DNA of 64,000 nucleotides from Bolinopsis microptera (GCF_026151205.1 NC_087077.1:14544983-14608982), one strand, 5' to 3'. Shown: positions 22,911-36,000, numbered from the stretch's first letter. The notes: generated by a model not told the origin, from the sequence alone. Made by a program: numbers and translations.

Positions 22911-23252
22911 GGTAAGTCATTTAGCCGGCAAGTGAATTTGAACTAGATTAATAAATGGCGATTGAAATTAGTTTTTTGATAAGGACAACCTAAGAACATA
23001 ACTTTATCTACATTTTATTCGAAATAAAGAGCAGCAGCTCAATATTAAGGAAACAAAGTTCGAGAATTTCAGGCTATGTGGCATGGCGTGCCACCCTGTT
23101 ACATTATCTAGCATTTAAAACCTTTGCGGTTCAAAGTAAGTTCGAGTTAAGAGCAATTAGTCCTTGCCCTGAAAGTCCCAAATATTTTGTGACGCCTCCG
23201 AATACCCTGATTAGATAATATTATCACCATTTCTCGCTCGCAAACCGCAGTT

Positions 23253-25063
23253 ATGTTCCTCTTGATAATCGTCGTCATCGCCTTACCAACTGTTGCCTCT
23301 GATGATGAGCAGTACACTGCTCTCCATTTCGGTACTTCCACTAATGACTACATTGGATTCAAGATTGATATGGCCCCCTTCCAAGACTCCTTCTCAATCT
23401 GCACTTGGGCCAAACGTATACACACTTCCGTCCTACCAGCTACTTTTCAATACGTGATAGGGCGCTCGGACAATGAGATCTTGTTAGATGCTACTGGGAA
23501 GTCACAAACAAGCAGTTGGTACAGCTGTGAGTGCAGACATACGGAGTGCGGTAACAAAGCCTGCAGGCAGCTGGTTTAGTTATTGTTTTACTTGGTCACT
23601 AGCCTCGAGGAGCAATAAGCTGTATATTGATGGTACTTTAGTAGGCACAGCTACAACGGCTTCTGGAAGAACACTGCAAATGGGAGGTACGCTATTCTTC
23701 AACAAGCTCTCTTACAGTCATAGTTCTAGCTATATTTTCGGAGGCCAACTTTACCAGCTTAATATGTATAGCAAAGCCTTAAGCTCGACTGAGGTATTGA
23801 AAATAGCGGATGGTGGACTCTGTTTTGACCTTACAGAATTCGCTGAAACTAGGGTTCTGAAATGGGAACACATCCTGTCCCAGTCAAGAAGTGGATCTGT
23901 GAGTGAGGTTTCGATCGGATCTGTTGGGGAGTTTAAGAGGTGTCAGCACTGGAAGAAAGAACTAGATTCTCAGTTGGAGGTGTCTGAAGAGAAGCTGGTA
24001 AATATTACTGGACAACTGAATACAACTCTTGAAGAGCTAGGGACAGTTAAAGGGCATCTGAATTCCACCCAGGAAGAGCTAGGGACAGTGAAAGGTCATC
24101 TGGATTCCAACCAGGAGGAGCTGAATTCCACCCAGGAGGAGCTAGGGACAGTGAAAGCTGAACTGGAAAGAACGGAGCGTGAGCTACAGACAGAGACAGC
24201 CCAACACAACAAGACAGGGGAGAAGCTGGATACCTGCTCAACCTCCCTAACAAGCACACTGACCAGACTGGAGGACGCGAGAACATTCCACAACATCACC
24301 AGATGGGATATCCTATACACCTCATCCTATTTCAACAAGGTGCTCACTGAGGAATCGTTCAAGCAACTCTCGTCCAGTTGGGGAATGTTGGGTAAGTGTA
24401 AATTTCCTTTATCATTTACACTCTTTGCATTTGTATTGTGTATTAACGTATGATATCAAGGTAAACTGCGTAACTTATCGTTCACTTGGAGCATGTTGAC
24501 ATTCTCTGTTGTCCAAGTTAATCTAACATGACTTTTTCAGGGAAGTTGGTAGGTATGAACATAACTGAAGGTGTTGTCGAACACTTCCGCCAGTACCACC
24601 AAGAACCCGTGTGCGACGTCTTCGAGCAAATCTCACTTCCAATGCTCAGTAAGTTATACTTATCCGAAACTGGAAAATAGGCACGTGGAGCCGAGGCCAG
24701 GGACATCTTGATCTATTTATTAATAAAAACCTTACAAAGTTAACGATTCTAACCAAACAATATATAATAACCTATAATAAGGTTTACTTTATCCTCACTT
24801 TTTAGGTAATATCACGCCACAGTTAAATTTCAATTTTCAACATTTCCTCATTTTTTTCTAACGATTTATTCAACATTATTATAGCTTATGTAATTGTACA
24901 TGCAAGACTGAGTTTTAACAACCTATAATTATAAATAACAATAACCTTGCTTTCAGTACAATTAGAAGGAATTGAATTGACAAAGGGGATAAATGAACAC
25001 TTCGGGGACACTCACTTAGTGAGTCGTGATGACTCACCATGCGAGAGCGATACGGATAGCTAA
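23253..25063 (+). CDS. Secreted pentraxin/LamG-like protein with coiled-coil stalk, frameshifted
   Basis: Exons: 23253-24391, 24541-24648, 24957-25063 (phases agree; stop TAA 25061-25063). A signal peptide (about residues 1-16) is followed by a pentraxin/concanavalin-type domain: SFSICTWAKR, then GSWFSYCFTWS, LYIDGTLVG, GGQLYQLNMYSKALSSTEV. Next come heptad-like repeats (three to four copies of LNSTQEELGTVKGHL type) predicted as coiled coil, then two related segments ending ITEGVVEHF and LTKGINEHF, each followed by a Cys-containing tail. The reading frame changes by one base within exon 1, between about 23505 and 23535. No intron fits there, so the gene is either inactivated by an indel or the assembly has a one-base error. 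The rest is well conserved, which favours an error or a young allele. Role: probably extracellular oligomeric recognition protein (inference). Confidence 0.7.
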
Positions 25064-25425
25064 CAAAACAGAGAAAGAACTACGGGGGACACGTGAAGCT
25101 GCAGCCCAGGATCACACGTGACTGCAGCAACAGCAGCCCTAATCAACTATCAAGTTCAAGGAACAAACATTGTTTGATTTCGGGAGATTTTTTAAAGCTA
25201 TAACTAGCTGAGCACCTATTATTTGTTATTTTGTATTCAAAGAAATTCCTTCTACATTTTAGAAACGTTTAATTACTTTTAGTAGCTAAGTATCAAATAA
25301 CAGTCTGATAATGTTATTTGGCCGAGTCCCGAAATTTTAATCGAATGGAAACATTTTGTAGGCCAATTTTTGAGGCTGAAAAATTGAAAATTGATCAGCA
25401 AAGTTCTATAATCTATAACATATTT
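25064..25425. other. 3' flank of the pentraxin-like gene
   Basis: AT-rich, with no further exon seen. It grades into the repeat-rich block that starts near 25426. Confidence 0.4.
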
Positions 25426-25735
25426 GTAGGTTTACAACCTACCAGGCACACATCCAGAAACACGCCATCTTGCCAGGCATACTGGGAGGAAATTTTTTTT
25501 GGGAGGAAAAAACGGGAGGAAAAAGAGGAAATTGTTGAGAAGTTACTCCTAAATTTCTAAATATTTTTTTGGAATAAAGACAAATTAATTGAGGAAATTT
25601 TTGAAGAAAATGTTTCAATTGTATAAAAATCATTGTAGGTTTACAACCTACCAGGACGCGCGCCGAGTTGGACTCGTCGACGGTCCAATATACGGTCCAA
25701 TATACGGAACAGATATTTTACGAGTATCACCCGTT
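25426..25735. repeat. Repeats with TAGGTTTACAACCTA palindrome
   Basis: TGTAGGTTTACAACCTACCAGG occurs at 25425-25446 and again at 25635-25656; its core is a perfect short palindrome. From the second copy on, CGCGCCGAGTTGGACTCGTC and then GAACAGA(T/C)ATTTTACGAG through TATCACCCGTT recur at 26500-26579. These are remnants of a dispersed element, not genes; the ORFs through them are shadows. Confidence 0.7.
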
Positions 25736-25934
25736 AAAAAAATCAAAAAGGAACATCCTGTCAGTTTTGGAACACAGTCAACAGTGAAATGTTTTGATTG
25801 GAGAATGCAGATTGCTGTTGTGAAGTTACCAAATTTACGTGAGTACTTGATTCTTTTCAATCCCAGTTTATTGCTGTCCTACAAATTTCTTTAATGTTAA
25901 ATGTCGTCTAAAACACCCTATTTCGCAAAAATTT

Positions 25935-26160
25935 TCCGGGGGCTCTGCCCCTGGACCCTGGGGGTTAATTGACGATGTCAATTCATGGCAGCTCGGCGCG
26001 GCACAGTAGCGCATCTCGCCGATCTAGCCAGAGAAGCCTTATTGAGTGTCGCTGTGAGAAGCCTTATTGAGTGCGCGGCGCGGCACAGTAACGCATCGCG
26101 CTACAACTGACAACGCTGGGGGCTGCGCCCCCAGACCCCTGCCATAGCTTGCTTACCTGA
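25935..26160. repeat. GC-rich repeat block with internal direct repeats
   Basis: AGAAGCCTTATTGAGTG occurs twice (about 26034 and 26056) and GGCGCGGCACAGTA-CGCATC twice (about 25996 and 26079). It is flanked by GGGGGCT(C/G)GCCCC-like inverted words. The GC content is far above the surroundings, so this is probably transposon-derived. Confidence 0.65.
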
Positions 26161-26255
26161 GGACCCCAGGCTATTATGTTCATTAACATAAATAAAGATA
26201 TAGCGGAATGACAGGCGGAATTTGGCGGAATGACAGGCTGAGCGCGGCCCAGTAA
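26161..26255 (-). repeat. Interspersed repeat, copy 2 (inverted)
   Basis: This is the reverse complement of the repeat at 22831-22910. It has an added tandem GGCGGAATGACAGGC word (two copies at 26212-26238). A CTTGCTCGCTTCGCTCGCTG purine/pyrimidine palindromic motif follows directly. Confidence 0.8.
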
Positions 26256-26597
26256 TAGCTTGCTCGCTTCGCTCGCTGCGCAACTGGATAATTGGTCGCG
26301 TCAGCTCGCTTCGCCGCCCCCCCAAAGAAAAATCCTGGCTACGTCCCTGCTCGTGAATTGGTCCAGTGTTAAAATTTTGCGAGCGAAACGAGCGGGCCAC
26401 AGAAAAAAATGCAAACTTGCGAGCGAAGCGAGTGGGCCACAGAATTAAAAAAAAACGCATGTCTGGGAGGAAATATAAAACTTTCTGGATGTGGGCTACC
26501 AGGACGCGCGCCGAGTTGGACTCGTCGACGGTCCTGGATAATGGATATGGAACAGACATTTTACGAGTATCACCCGTTGGCGTTAATAACATATAAA

Positions 26598-26947
26598 AAA
26601 TCTCGCTCCTACTAAATCGCTCGCCAAAATTTTAAGAAAATTCTTGTGAAAAGGCCCTTTAGGCCTGAAAGTGATCTAGATCGGTGTATTTTTGGAAGCT
26701 GGTTCCGAATCACCCCCCATGACGTAGGGTTAAAATGCTTCCCTGGAGAGTTATGGGCAAAAAACCGTTTTGGTCACGTGACAGGCTAGTAAACGTGAAT
26801 TCGATTATTTAAGGCTCGGGTTAGGGTTAGGGTTGTGGTTAAGATTATGGATAGCTTCGGGGTTATGGTTAGGGTTAGGGTTGGGATTAGGGTTTATGTA
26901 AAACCAAAGTCACGTGAAATTTTTGGGCGAGCGATTTAGTAAGAGCC
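26598..26947. mobile_element. About 350-bp MITE-like element with ~30-bp terminal inverted repeats
   Basis: The left end 26603-26632 (CTCCTACTAAATCGCTCGCC...) is matched in reverse complement, with two or three differences, by 26917-26945 (...GGGCGAGCGATTTAGTAAGAG). The interior has no ORF. It holds a degenerate telomere-type tract and the segment CCGAATCACCCCCCATGACG, which returns inverted at 28650-28760. Size, TIRs and lack of coding fit a non-autonomous DNA transposon. Confidence 0.75.
26815..26894 (+). repeat. Degenerate interstitial telomere-like (TTAGGG) repeats
   Basis: GGGTTAGGGTTAGGGTTGTGG at the left and GGTTAGGGTTAGGGTTGGGA at the right flank a decayed middle. It sits inside the MITE-like element, so it is probably carried by the element and not a scar of chromosome fusion. 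Confidence 0.75.
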
Positions 26948-27138
26948 AAAAAATCTTTGCATTTATTTCATAAAAGCGCTTAATGAAGCTAAATATAACA
27001 CTAACAATAGTATTTGTTTTTGTATGTATATCGTACATGTTATCAATTGATAAATGTTTGGCATACTGCATTGACACTGACAGATGATAGTGATACTCGT
27101 CTAAGCTAAACTTTTTCAAAGAACGCACTTGTCTATTG

Positions 27139-27195
27139 TTACTGGGCCGCGCTCAGCCTGTCATTTCGCCTAATATATAATCTCTATTCGGCGGA
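27139..27195 (+). repeat. Interspersed repeat, copy 3
   Basis: ACTGGGCCGCGCTCAGCCTG followed by TCATTTCGCC matches the repeat at 22831. It diverges after the CGCCTAAT word, but GGCGGAATAATC a little further on recalls the family's inner motif. Confidence 0.7.
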
Positions 27196-27689
27196 ATAAT
27201 CTCTATGTTTATGAAGGTTAGCTCCCGTAATAGTGGAGCCTTGGCTCTCACTCTAATCTCCCTAAGTTATAAGCTTTGGGACAAAAGCGTATAGTCAATA
27301 GTCATTTATTGGAATTGGTGAAGAAAGAAGAAACAATACAACGACAGGGCATCATCACAAAACCCACTCACGTGGCCAAGATGGATAAGTCATTTAACGC
27401 TCAAGTGGCGCCCGGCGTTAAGTAGGTGTCTCACTTTGCCTGATGTACAGGGGACTGCGCATGAGACACCAGCCATTGAAAAGTTTGATGATGTCTTATA
27501 ATAACACTAGGGTTAAAGTCCCTACCACTGATTTAGATGTCGGAGGGGACCGGAATGATGACTCTCTCACCCTAAAACTCCCTAGGAGAGGGGTGACAGA
27601 TGATATGCCGGCTCCTTGACCCGGCGCAAAAAAAAACATAAAACACAAAAAAAATGGATGGGGATGCATTGGTTTCTTGTATAAGTGAG

Positions 27690-28605
27690 GTAGCTCTAGT
27701 AGGGACATTTAATGTCCGAACTGCTAGAGAAGGTTACAAGCGCCTTGAACTCGTGACTCAGTTTCTGGAGAGTGGCATGGAGATCCTTGGGATCCAAGAC
27801 ACAAGAATATAGGATTGTCCACCAGGAGCCGATCAAGATTGAAAAGTTCAAGAAAGGGGTTAGCTTGGTAACTGTTTCAGCATGGAGGAATGGAGCAGGA
27901 GCAGCCACTGGTGGCTAGTGGGCTTTCTGCTGACTAGAAGAGCATACAGCGCAATCAGCCTCATTAAACCCTATGGCTCAAGGGTGCTGACTATCTCTTT
28001 TAACGGGAATCCCAGACTCACAACTATAACTGCTTATAGTCCGACCGAGGCAGCACTAGTTTTCATAGCACCCTTAGACAGGCTATGAACGATGTGCCAG
28101 CGCACCACCTGCTGATCACAGAGGGAGATATGAACGCCCGGCTTGGAAAGGAGAGTGAAGAAGATTCCCGTTGGTACTTTCATACTCGTACCAATCGGAA
28201 TGGAGAGCTACTGAGAGACAATGCCCTGGAGTGCGATATGGAAATTACCAATATTCGCTTCATAACAGAAAGAAGGTCAACAAGAGGTGGACCTTCTTAT
28301 CCGATGGGACACTAAACAAAGGTCTGATTGACTATATCCCCATCACTCATACGGCGAAGTGGAAAAACTCTTTCAAGAACACTGAAGTTTACAACACTTT
28401 TCAGTCGTTGGGATCTGATCACAGAGTTGTAGTGTGTAAGATCAAAGTTAGCTTTAGCCTTAGGAAAGGACACAGGCCTCCGAAAAAAGTTAACTATGAT
28501 TATAGTGCCCTGAAGTCGGATGGTGGCCCTGAGGGTTTATTCAGAACCATAACCCTCTGGCTCTACTCAGACTCTGATCCCATCTCGACCAGACCCAATT
28601 CCTAA
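27690..28605 (+). pseudogene. Non-LTR retrotransposon endonuclease (APE-type) fragment, broken
   Basis: Three reading frames together recall the N-terminal endonuclease of a LINE. One begins with GTFNVRTAREGYKRLE...FLESGMEILGIQDTRI (27693-27810, ends in a stop). One contains RVLTISFNGNPRLTTITAYS (27882-28088). One has ITEGDMNARLGKE and later KGLIDYIPITH and SLGSDHRVV, the SDH motif of the active site. At least two frame changes and a stop make it dead. No reverse transcriptase region follows, so the copy is truncated at 28.6 kb. Confidence 0.8.
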
Positions 28606-28614
28606 CTGAGGCAT

Positions 28615-28860
28615 ATGCTAAAACCCAACCATAACTATAAATTAGACCAACTTCCTTATATGGTCATGTGACATGTCACGTGACAACTGTAATAACTGTA
28701 ATAACTCGCCAGGGGAGCATTTTAACCCTATGTCATGTGGGATGATTCGGACTCTCCGTACAAAAATACATCGATCCAAGTTTCAACTGTCGAAGGCCTT
28801 TTTAGAGACATCTCGAAGTTCGAGTGTAGAGTGATTTAGCACGTTTGGATTTCCACAAAG
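28615..28860 (-). mobile_element. Second, inverted copy of the MITE-like element
   Basis: The reverse complement of about 28650-28830 aligns with 26640-26775 at roughly 80-85% by eye (shared GGGTTAAAATGC, CCCTGG-GAGTTAT, TCGATGTATTTTTG words). AAACCCAACCATAACTAT at 28620 is the inverse of the telomere-like part. With the copy at 26598 it brackets the LINE fragment. Confidence 0.65.
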
Positions 28861-28870
28861 AAAAGTAAAA

Positions 28871-30015
28871 CAAGTATTTCCTTGAAATAAACTATATTAA
28901 AATTATACAAATTTCAACAGTAAAAAGTTGCTCGTATTTGTAAGATGCGTGTTATCGTAATGTTTATGTCGATTTAAGAAGCTCTAGTTGCAAAACGAGA
29001 CACTGCACGTCAGAACCATTTGGCTAACGATTTCTTAAATTCCCATGGGGACTTGATCAATTAATTAACTAATTAATTGTCCAAATTCATTAATTACTGC
29101 GTGTCCTATGTATGAGAGTTTGATGGTTAAAAACTCAGCCCCTTAAAATACTTATCAGAACTTTAAAAAGTTTATTTCCAATAATTCCAAAAAACACTAA
29201 AAACTAAGCGCGTCATCAACAGACAGATTTGTTCAAGCACATGATTTTAGTCACATAATTCTACGGATCTCACAAGAAAACATCTGGAACTTTCCAAAGA
29301 AGCGTCTCAATATTCGTTCCTCGTTCAAACTTAGCAAAAATCGACTGTATTGAAAATTCATATAATAACAAAACAAAGCTACACTTTCAACTCAAAAACT
29401 GTTCTTTTTAAACGTAAATCAGTGTGTACAGATACAAGATATATTATGTAGTGTAATATTAATTACGTGACACTATATTATAACTCTACAACAGTCGGGG
29501 AATTATGTACAAACCTCTCCATGAAAATGCTACCACATTTAGTTCAGTTACTAAGTTAGTTACTAAATATACTTAATAAACCTCAATACCCTCTCCAATT
29601 GAGCATTCGGTTGTCAAAAGAACAGCACGTGCAAGTTTACAAACACAAGTGCAAACATGCGCGCAACTGTACAAGCACAAAAAGCGTGCGTCTATCAGAA
29701 GGTTAAGAATGTTTTCATATCATTATATGGTAGAACCTAAAACCTATAGTTATAATACAGTATTATATCGGAATTTCTTGATTTCTTGAAAAAACATTGA
29801 ATAATAAGCTATAAATTTTCGCTGTGACACTTATTAAATTTATCATAAAACCAATCATGGCAACATATCAGGTGACAAAATTAAAACTTTAAAACAAAAA
29901 GAACAATTTTCAAATGAAACTAACCCCCTTAGGATTGCTTATTAAAAATCTATAAAATGTTGTGTAACAAAGTAGAGTGACATAACGCACGTACACGCGT
30001 CGTCAGGTCACGTGA
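28871..30015 (-). other. 3' flank/UTR of the myosin gene
   Basis: AT-rich DNA directly downstream (on the minus strand) of the myosin stop codon. A candidate poly(A) signal reads TTTATT on the plus strand at 29171-29176, which would give a UTR of about 850 bases. No other gene is seen. Confidence 0.4.
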
Positions 30016-33000
30016 TCAGATATCGTCGTCGCTCTCCTCCTCAGGACTGGGATTCCTGGTCGTCTTCCTGCTGACGGTGGAGGTTCTGTCGCCGTAGCCC
30101 CGTCTGGGAAAAGGACCCGTGTTAGTTTTGCTAGTTTCATCTCTTTAAAACAGCAATCACACTCGATTTAAGTTGAAATCTTGAAAATGGGGTGGGAAAT
30201 CAGAACGTGCGTGGGTTGTGGTAATTTATTTTTGGGGTGCTTCAAACATAACAGATGAACACGCTTGGTTAAAGTGGATAATTTGGTAAAACCAGGTGCA
30301 GAAAACTCACTCAGAGGTTTTGGGTGCTATAATGGGGGGTGGGGGGGGGGGGGGGGGGGGGGGGGCCTATAATATTGGTTTCAAGTAGTTAATTTGGCTT
30401 GTGATGGGTTTGACACCAAATGCTGGCTTGATGAATCGCTAGTGATAACATATCGGTTTTACTGGCGATAATTTAGACTGGCGATGATTCACACTGGAAG
30501 TTATTCAGACAGGGCCGGTGATAACTCAAACTAGCAATAATTCACACTTGTGACGATTCACACTGCTTCAAGTTCACCTCACGATATTCTCAAACAATAC
30601 TCACTTCCTCACGAACCGTGAAGAATTTGTTTCTTTCGGTAAAAACGATTTCTCAACTGACTGCACAATTTTAAAGTAAGATTACCAAATATTGCAAGAA
30701 TTTCTCTATTCTACAAAAGCACCGGTTACAATTCACAGCACTACAATTTACTATCTCATTTAGTCACACTGCACTCTTTCTAGGCACAACACTCACTTCC
30801 ACACACTTCCATACACATACATTTGTCCGATGATAAGATTTCATAACCCTCGATATAAAGTCTTTCGCCGATAAAATTAACAAACAAACAAAACGAACAA
30901 ACTGGTGATTGTAACTGGTGATTGTAACTCACTCTGTTGGTGTACTGGTGTATTTGCTGTCAAGTGAGGAGATGTTGATGTTTCTCGAATTATCGTGGTC
31001 AAATGTTCGTGAGTGGTGACTTGTGTTAAGTTGTGAGTCTTGAAGCAAGTGGGACTTGGCTCTGGGGTTGAGATGAAGAGATGTTGTTAAGTTGTTAATT
31101 AAGTGGGAGAAATTTAAGTGAGATTTGATTTTCCATAACGTTTTGTGTAATGGTTAACGTAGTAAAAGTTCTTGATTGGTAAGTAACATTAATTATAACG
31201 TTGATAAGAGAACACACAGCAAGTAACAAACGTTTAGTGAATTAAATGAAGAGAATAGCTTGATATTCCGTGTTATTGATACGTACTGGAATCGAATGGA
31301 GCGACTGCTGTAATTAAATATTTAAATAATTAATGATAATGTAATCAGCACCTTTCAAACATTGAGAATATTTGGTAAATATTTTTGGTAACAGGAAAAT
31401 CATGCCTACTGATCATGCTTTTAATTAGTTAAGATTTCTTTGTGATCTGGGATAGGTGCCTCCAGAAGTGGACATAAAAGGGCGCAAAATGTAAATATTT
31501 CATAACTTTCGTGATAAATTTGTTTAAAAATCCACTTCTGAAGTACCTGATAATGTATTAGACGTTAAATGAGGAGATGGAGGAGATCAACACTGATAAC
31601 ACTTACTCTACAGACTGCCTAGAATTTTTCCTTGAGCCCACAGTGTTTGATCTATGAGGTGTTTATATCTCACAAATACAGATCAAATAGAGTTTTTGTA
31701 CTTTAACTATGTTAATTATATTAATAATCATATATTATGTTTAGTGTTGATGTTAATTAACAATTACAAATCGAAAGCATACATCGGTTGATCTACTACT
31801 AAAATTACACGCACAAAATAATGTCAATAAAATCATCTTTTACAAGACTTCAGGCAGCACAGTACAGTTATTTGTACGCAATTTCTAATTTACTTAACAC
31901 AAAGATTTTACTAAAGGAGTTACATAATTAAGTTCTTTGTTATATTATGTAGTTGGTACAAGAGAAAACGTCGAATATACGAAGTTTCATAGTAAACCAG
32001 TGTTATTTGATTACAGGTGAAACAATCAGCTATAGGGGACATAATAAAGAACGTGTCTTGAACTATTTGACAACTAACTATATAATCGAATACCAAACTT
32101 TAGACAGCACATAAATTCAACAACATGTAATTCTCAATTTCGATCACCTAAAGTATAATCCAAATTTGATACTTTTTCTCCTCAATCGCTTAAGTTATCT
32201 TATTCTTACCTTTGTCTCTGCTTAAGAGTGTTGTTCTCCCGTTGAAGGGAGTCGTTAGTCTCAATCTGTTCGTCTAGGTCCCTCTGAAGCTTCCGCTTGG
32301 TTGCGTTAACTGCGCTCATCTCATCGTAGTTCTGGTCGATCTGTCTCTTGAGCGCCTTCATCCTGCTGTTTGCTTTCTCCATCTGAGAGGAGTGAGTTGT
32401 TTTTGGCTGTGATTAGGATTATAAAACAGTACTTGAAGGTTAAATAACAAAAGGTTGAATACCACAACGTAAAACGGTCACGATTTTTGGATAACTGAGT
32501 TTGGACAGTGAACTCAGATATCTAATTTCAATTCTGTTTTCTGGTTCTGTTATAAAGGTAATTAAGTTTGGCAGGTTCCAGTAGATTAGTTGTAAAGAAT
32601 ACACTTAACAGAACACTAAAAACTGCTGTACCTGGTCCTTGTACTGATCTGACTGTCTCCTCTCGTCCTCCACTTGTAAAGCCAGCTCCTTCATTTTCCT
32701 CTCCGCGCGGCGCGTTGTCTTGCTCAGCGCTTGTTTCTCCCTGCAAGGTTATTAAGTATTAATATGTTTAATTCACTTAGGTTTATTTAACGTATTGGGG
32801 CCTTAATTCCAATATGTGGTCCATGTTAAAGACGTATGGTAATGGGTGGTATTATACTCCAGTCACCGAGTCACGTCACTTCATGACTTTTGAAAACGGT
32901 GGCTAGGCGTTCTTAGCAGAATTCGAGCTAATTTCAGTAAAATATCCCTCGATTTTTGAGACTAAAATGGTAATTCAGGCTGTTCAGCTCTAGATGAACA

Positions 33001-36000
33001 GTTCCTTAGCGGTCTGACTCAGGACTCATGACCTTATGTCACATCGTGATACGAATGCAGCGGTTGCATATTTTTATTTTCTTGCATAAGAGACAATAGA
33101 GGTGCAGTAAATTTTGTAACACCCCGGTGAACAAAATGTGCAGAAAGAGACAAATTATTGTAATTGATGAATAAGTCACTACACAATCAGACATCTTATA
33201 CATTTAAAGTAAAATTGGTTTGGTAAACGGTATGGTTATTACTGTGTCGTTATCCGGTGATTATATGATGCCAGTGGCAACAGCCGTTACCAGTACAGAC
33301 AGACTTCATTTCTAACGTAACCGTCACCTGATACTGACTACAGATCAGACCTCTTAATTGCGATCACGGCATTATGTATACCGTCCTGAATATTGGTGGG
33401 GATCCGTTGTAGTATATATAATACTGATCCCTTTCTTGTAATTAAGTTTTTAAAAGCAATATCATCAAAGAAATACAGGCCGACAGGAATTGCCAGATTT
33501 AAAATCATTCCAAAAACTTCGGTTCAGAGTTCAGACTTAAAAATATAGCATGACCTGATCTTGATCGATTAGTATTTTCTATAAATACAACATAGCGATT
33601 GTACCTAGCCCTCATGGAGAAACTCAATTTCAATCAGTACAAGTGTGGTTTTCATTTCATTAATTTTATACATCAAGGCTATTTAAATATTTACTACGGA
33701 GTTTGCTTTGTTGCTTTAATTGTTGGATTAATTGTCGACGTGGCTGTCATATCATTAAACATCATAATATTATGTAGTATAAAGCCGACATTTTATGTTA
33801 GATTCAGTAGTCAGTTCTTGTGGCGGAAGATCTATTCTTTTGAACAAAAGGTGTCGTAACAACATGTTCCTACAGTTACTGAGAATAATTAATTAGAGTA
33901 ACGGACCGTAAATAGGGAGCTTGGTAACGTGAATTAATTGAAATATCCGTCCTTTTATTGGCTCCGTTTGAATTATAGGGTGGCAGCAGTTGGCTCAATT
34001 TATAGTATTCAGGGCTACTGTCGACTATATTATACTGCTCGTGATGGCTAATAACCTTAGTTCTAGTCAAATGGTAGCCTCGTTTCTCTAATGTTTTAAC
34101 ATTTTCAACTTTCTGAGAGTTGGTATATTTTTCAGCGAAAACTATTGTTTTCTGTTAACTGTATCAGTAATTAGGTTGTAGGTTATTAAAAAACGGTTCC
34201 GCGTGAATGCAAAATAATACCGACGAGTAAAGTTTGCCAACCATATTCAAGAAATGCATAAAATTGGGGTTATATACACAGTCGCCCAAGGTCTTACTAT
34301 ACGATCTTGCCTTAGCTCTACTTACTTTGACTCGTTCTCCAGCTGTTCCTCCAAACTGGTGTTCTTGTTCTGTAGTGCAACTAAAGCCGCTCCTTGTTTT
34401 GCTTTCACTTGCGTTTCTATTTCTTCAAGTTTACCTAGTGGATCAATTATTGGTTACTTATTTATTACAATTCCAACAATTACATTGATTGAATAATTAG
34501 TGACCAATTTGAATAATTAGTGACCAATTTGATCCTCTAAATATCACAGAGGCTTCAGATATGAAACCAGATATGAAACTAGATCTGAAACCAGATCTTG
34601 ACCAGGATTTTTACTGATATACCTTGGAGTTCTCTGACTTGTCGCTCGAATGTAAGTTTGTCAGCCTCCAATCTGCCGCTGTTATTCTTCTCAACGTTCA
34701 ATTCTTCCTTCATGTCATCCAACTGTTGAGGGGGGAAAAGGTTTATCAATTAATTAGTTAATTAATCAGCAATTTTTTCCTTTTCACCCTTTTGAAAAAA
34801 GGCAATAGTGAAAGGTTACGAATGGAGGTTTTTGCAGAAAAACGTGGATTTTGGAGATAGCAGTAGGTGGGTCAAATATATGTCGTGTTACGTTCCTTGC
34901 TTGCTTGCTTCCGTTCGTTACCAAGCAACGAAAAAGTCGCGCGCGCGCGAGGATTGTTTGCGGAGATGTGATGTATAGATAGCCTGTGATCTATGAATGC
35001 GCGGCGCGACTGTGTTTTATTGTATACGATGCATGTAATGTATAATATTACTATTACATATTAGGTAATACGCCCAATTTGTACGTGGCACGCGTAGTGT
35101 ATTGATGTGTACACGAGTATAGTTTACCTTTGCTGATAATTTCTTGAATTACAGATACAAGTTAAGTTCTACGGCAATTGAACTGAATTTGTCCCTATTT
35201 GATGCATAATTTATCTATATTATTATCATGAAGATTGAAGTGAGCTGATTGGAGCTTATACTTAAATTTATAGTAAATGTGAAATGGAAATCTAGCGTCC
35301 GCCAAAACGAAACAACGGGCGCAATTCTTGTTACAATAAGGTATAAAGTCGAGGATTTGTGATAAACTAGATCAAAAGGTAGGGAGAGTTCTCCCTTTGT
35401 TTGTGTGTTTGTAGTAGATGTTTGCTTGTTGGCTTGAGATGCCTATACTTGAGATTAGCACATGGATAAGTGCGTACTTTAGAGTACTTGTGACTAGCGT
35501 AGTCTCGGACTAGCTACCACTGAGATTGCCTGATCAGATCAGGTGATACCTATTATACAGTCAGCAGCTGACTGGCCCCGAAGGGCAATCTTTGTGTACA
35601 AAAGTCGACTATATAATAGCGACATGGATGAAAACATTTCCTTGTGTTTGCATTTGATTACAGTTTTAAGCAAATATATTTTTGTTACCTTCCTCTTGTG
35701 TTAAGAAATTTTCATTGGTATTACTTTATAATTAATATAGTCTCTCAAATCAAAATTTAGAAAACCGTTTTCGTATTTTTAGCCGGATTTATAAAAGTAG
35801 TAAAGTTTTATTTTCCTAATTATCACACTTTAAATCGAGCGCTAGTAAGCCTAGGCCTTTCCGAGGAACAGTTTTTTGTACATCCGCGAGCATTGAACAA
35901 TTTAATTTAAAAAATTGTCTCCACTTTTCTACATTCGGGGTGCAGGTGCCGATAGCATGAAGTATTGTTTAGAAATTGGATCCTGGGGGTATTGATAAAA

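Noticed and set aside
23488-23580. A very short intron explaining the frame change in the pentraxin-like gene
   Set aside because: The only GT-AG pair nearby gives an 18-nt intron and leads to a stop within a few codons.
26101-26592. 163-codon minus ORF
   Set aside because: It runs through several transposon-like repeats (GCGAGCGAAACGAG words, the inverted repeat) and reads as repeat translation.
26815-26894. Telomere fusion scar
   Set aside because: The TTAGGG-like tract is short, degenerate and lies between the terminal inverted repeats of a small element with another inverted copy 1.8 kb away, so element cargo explains it better.
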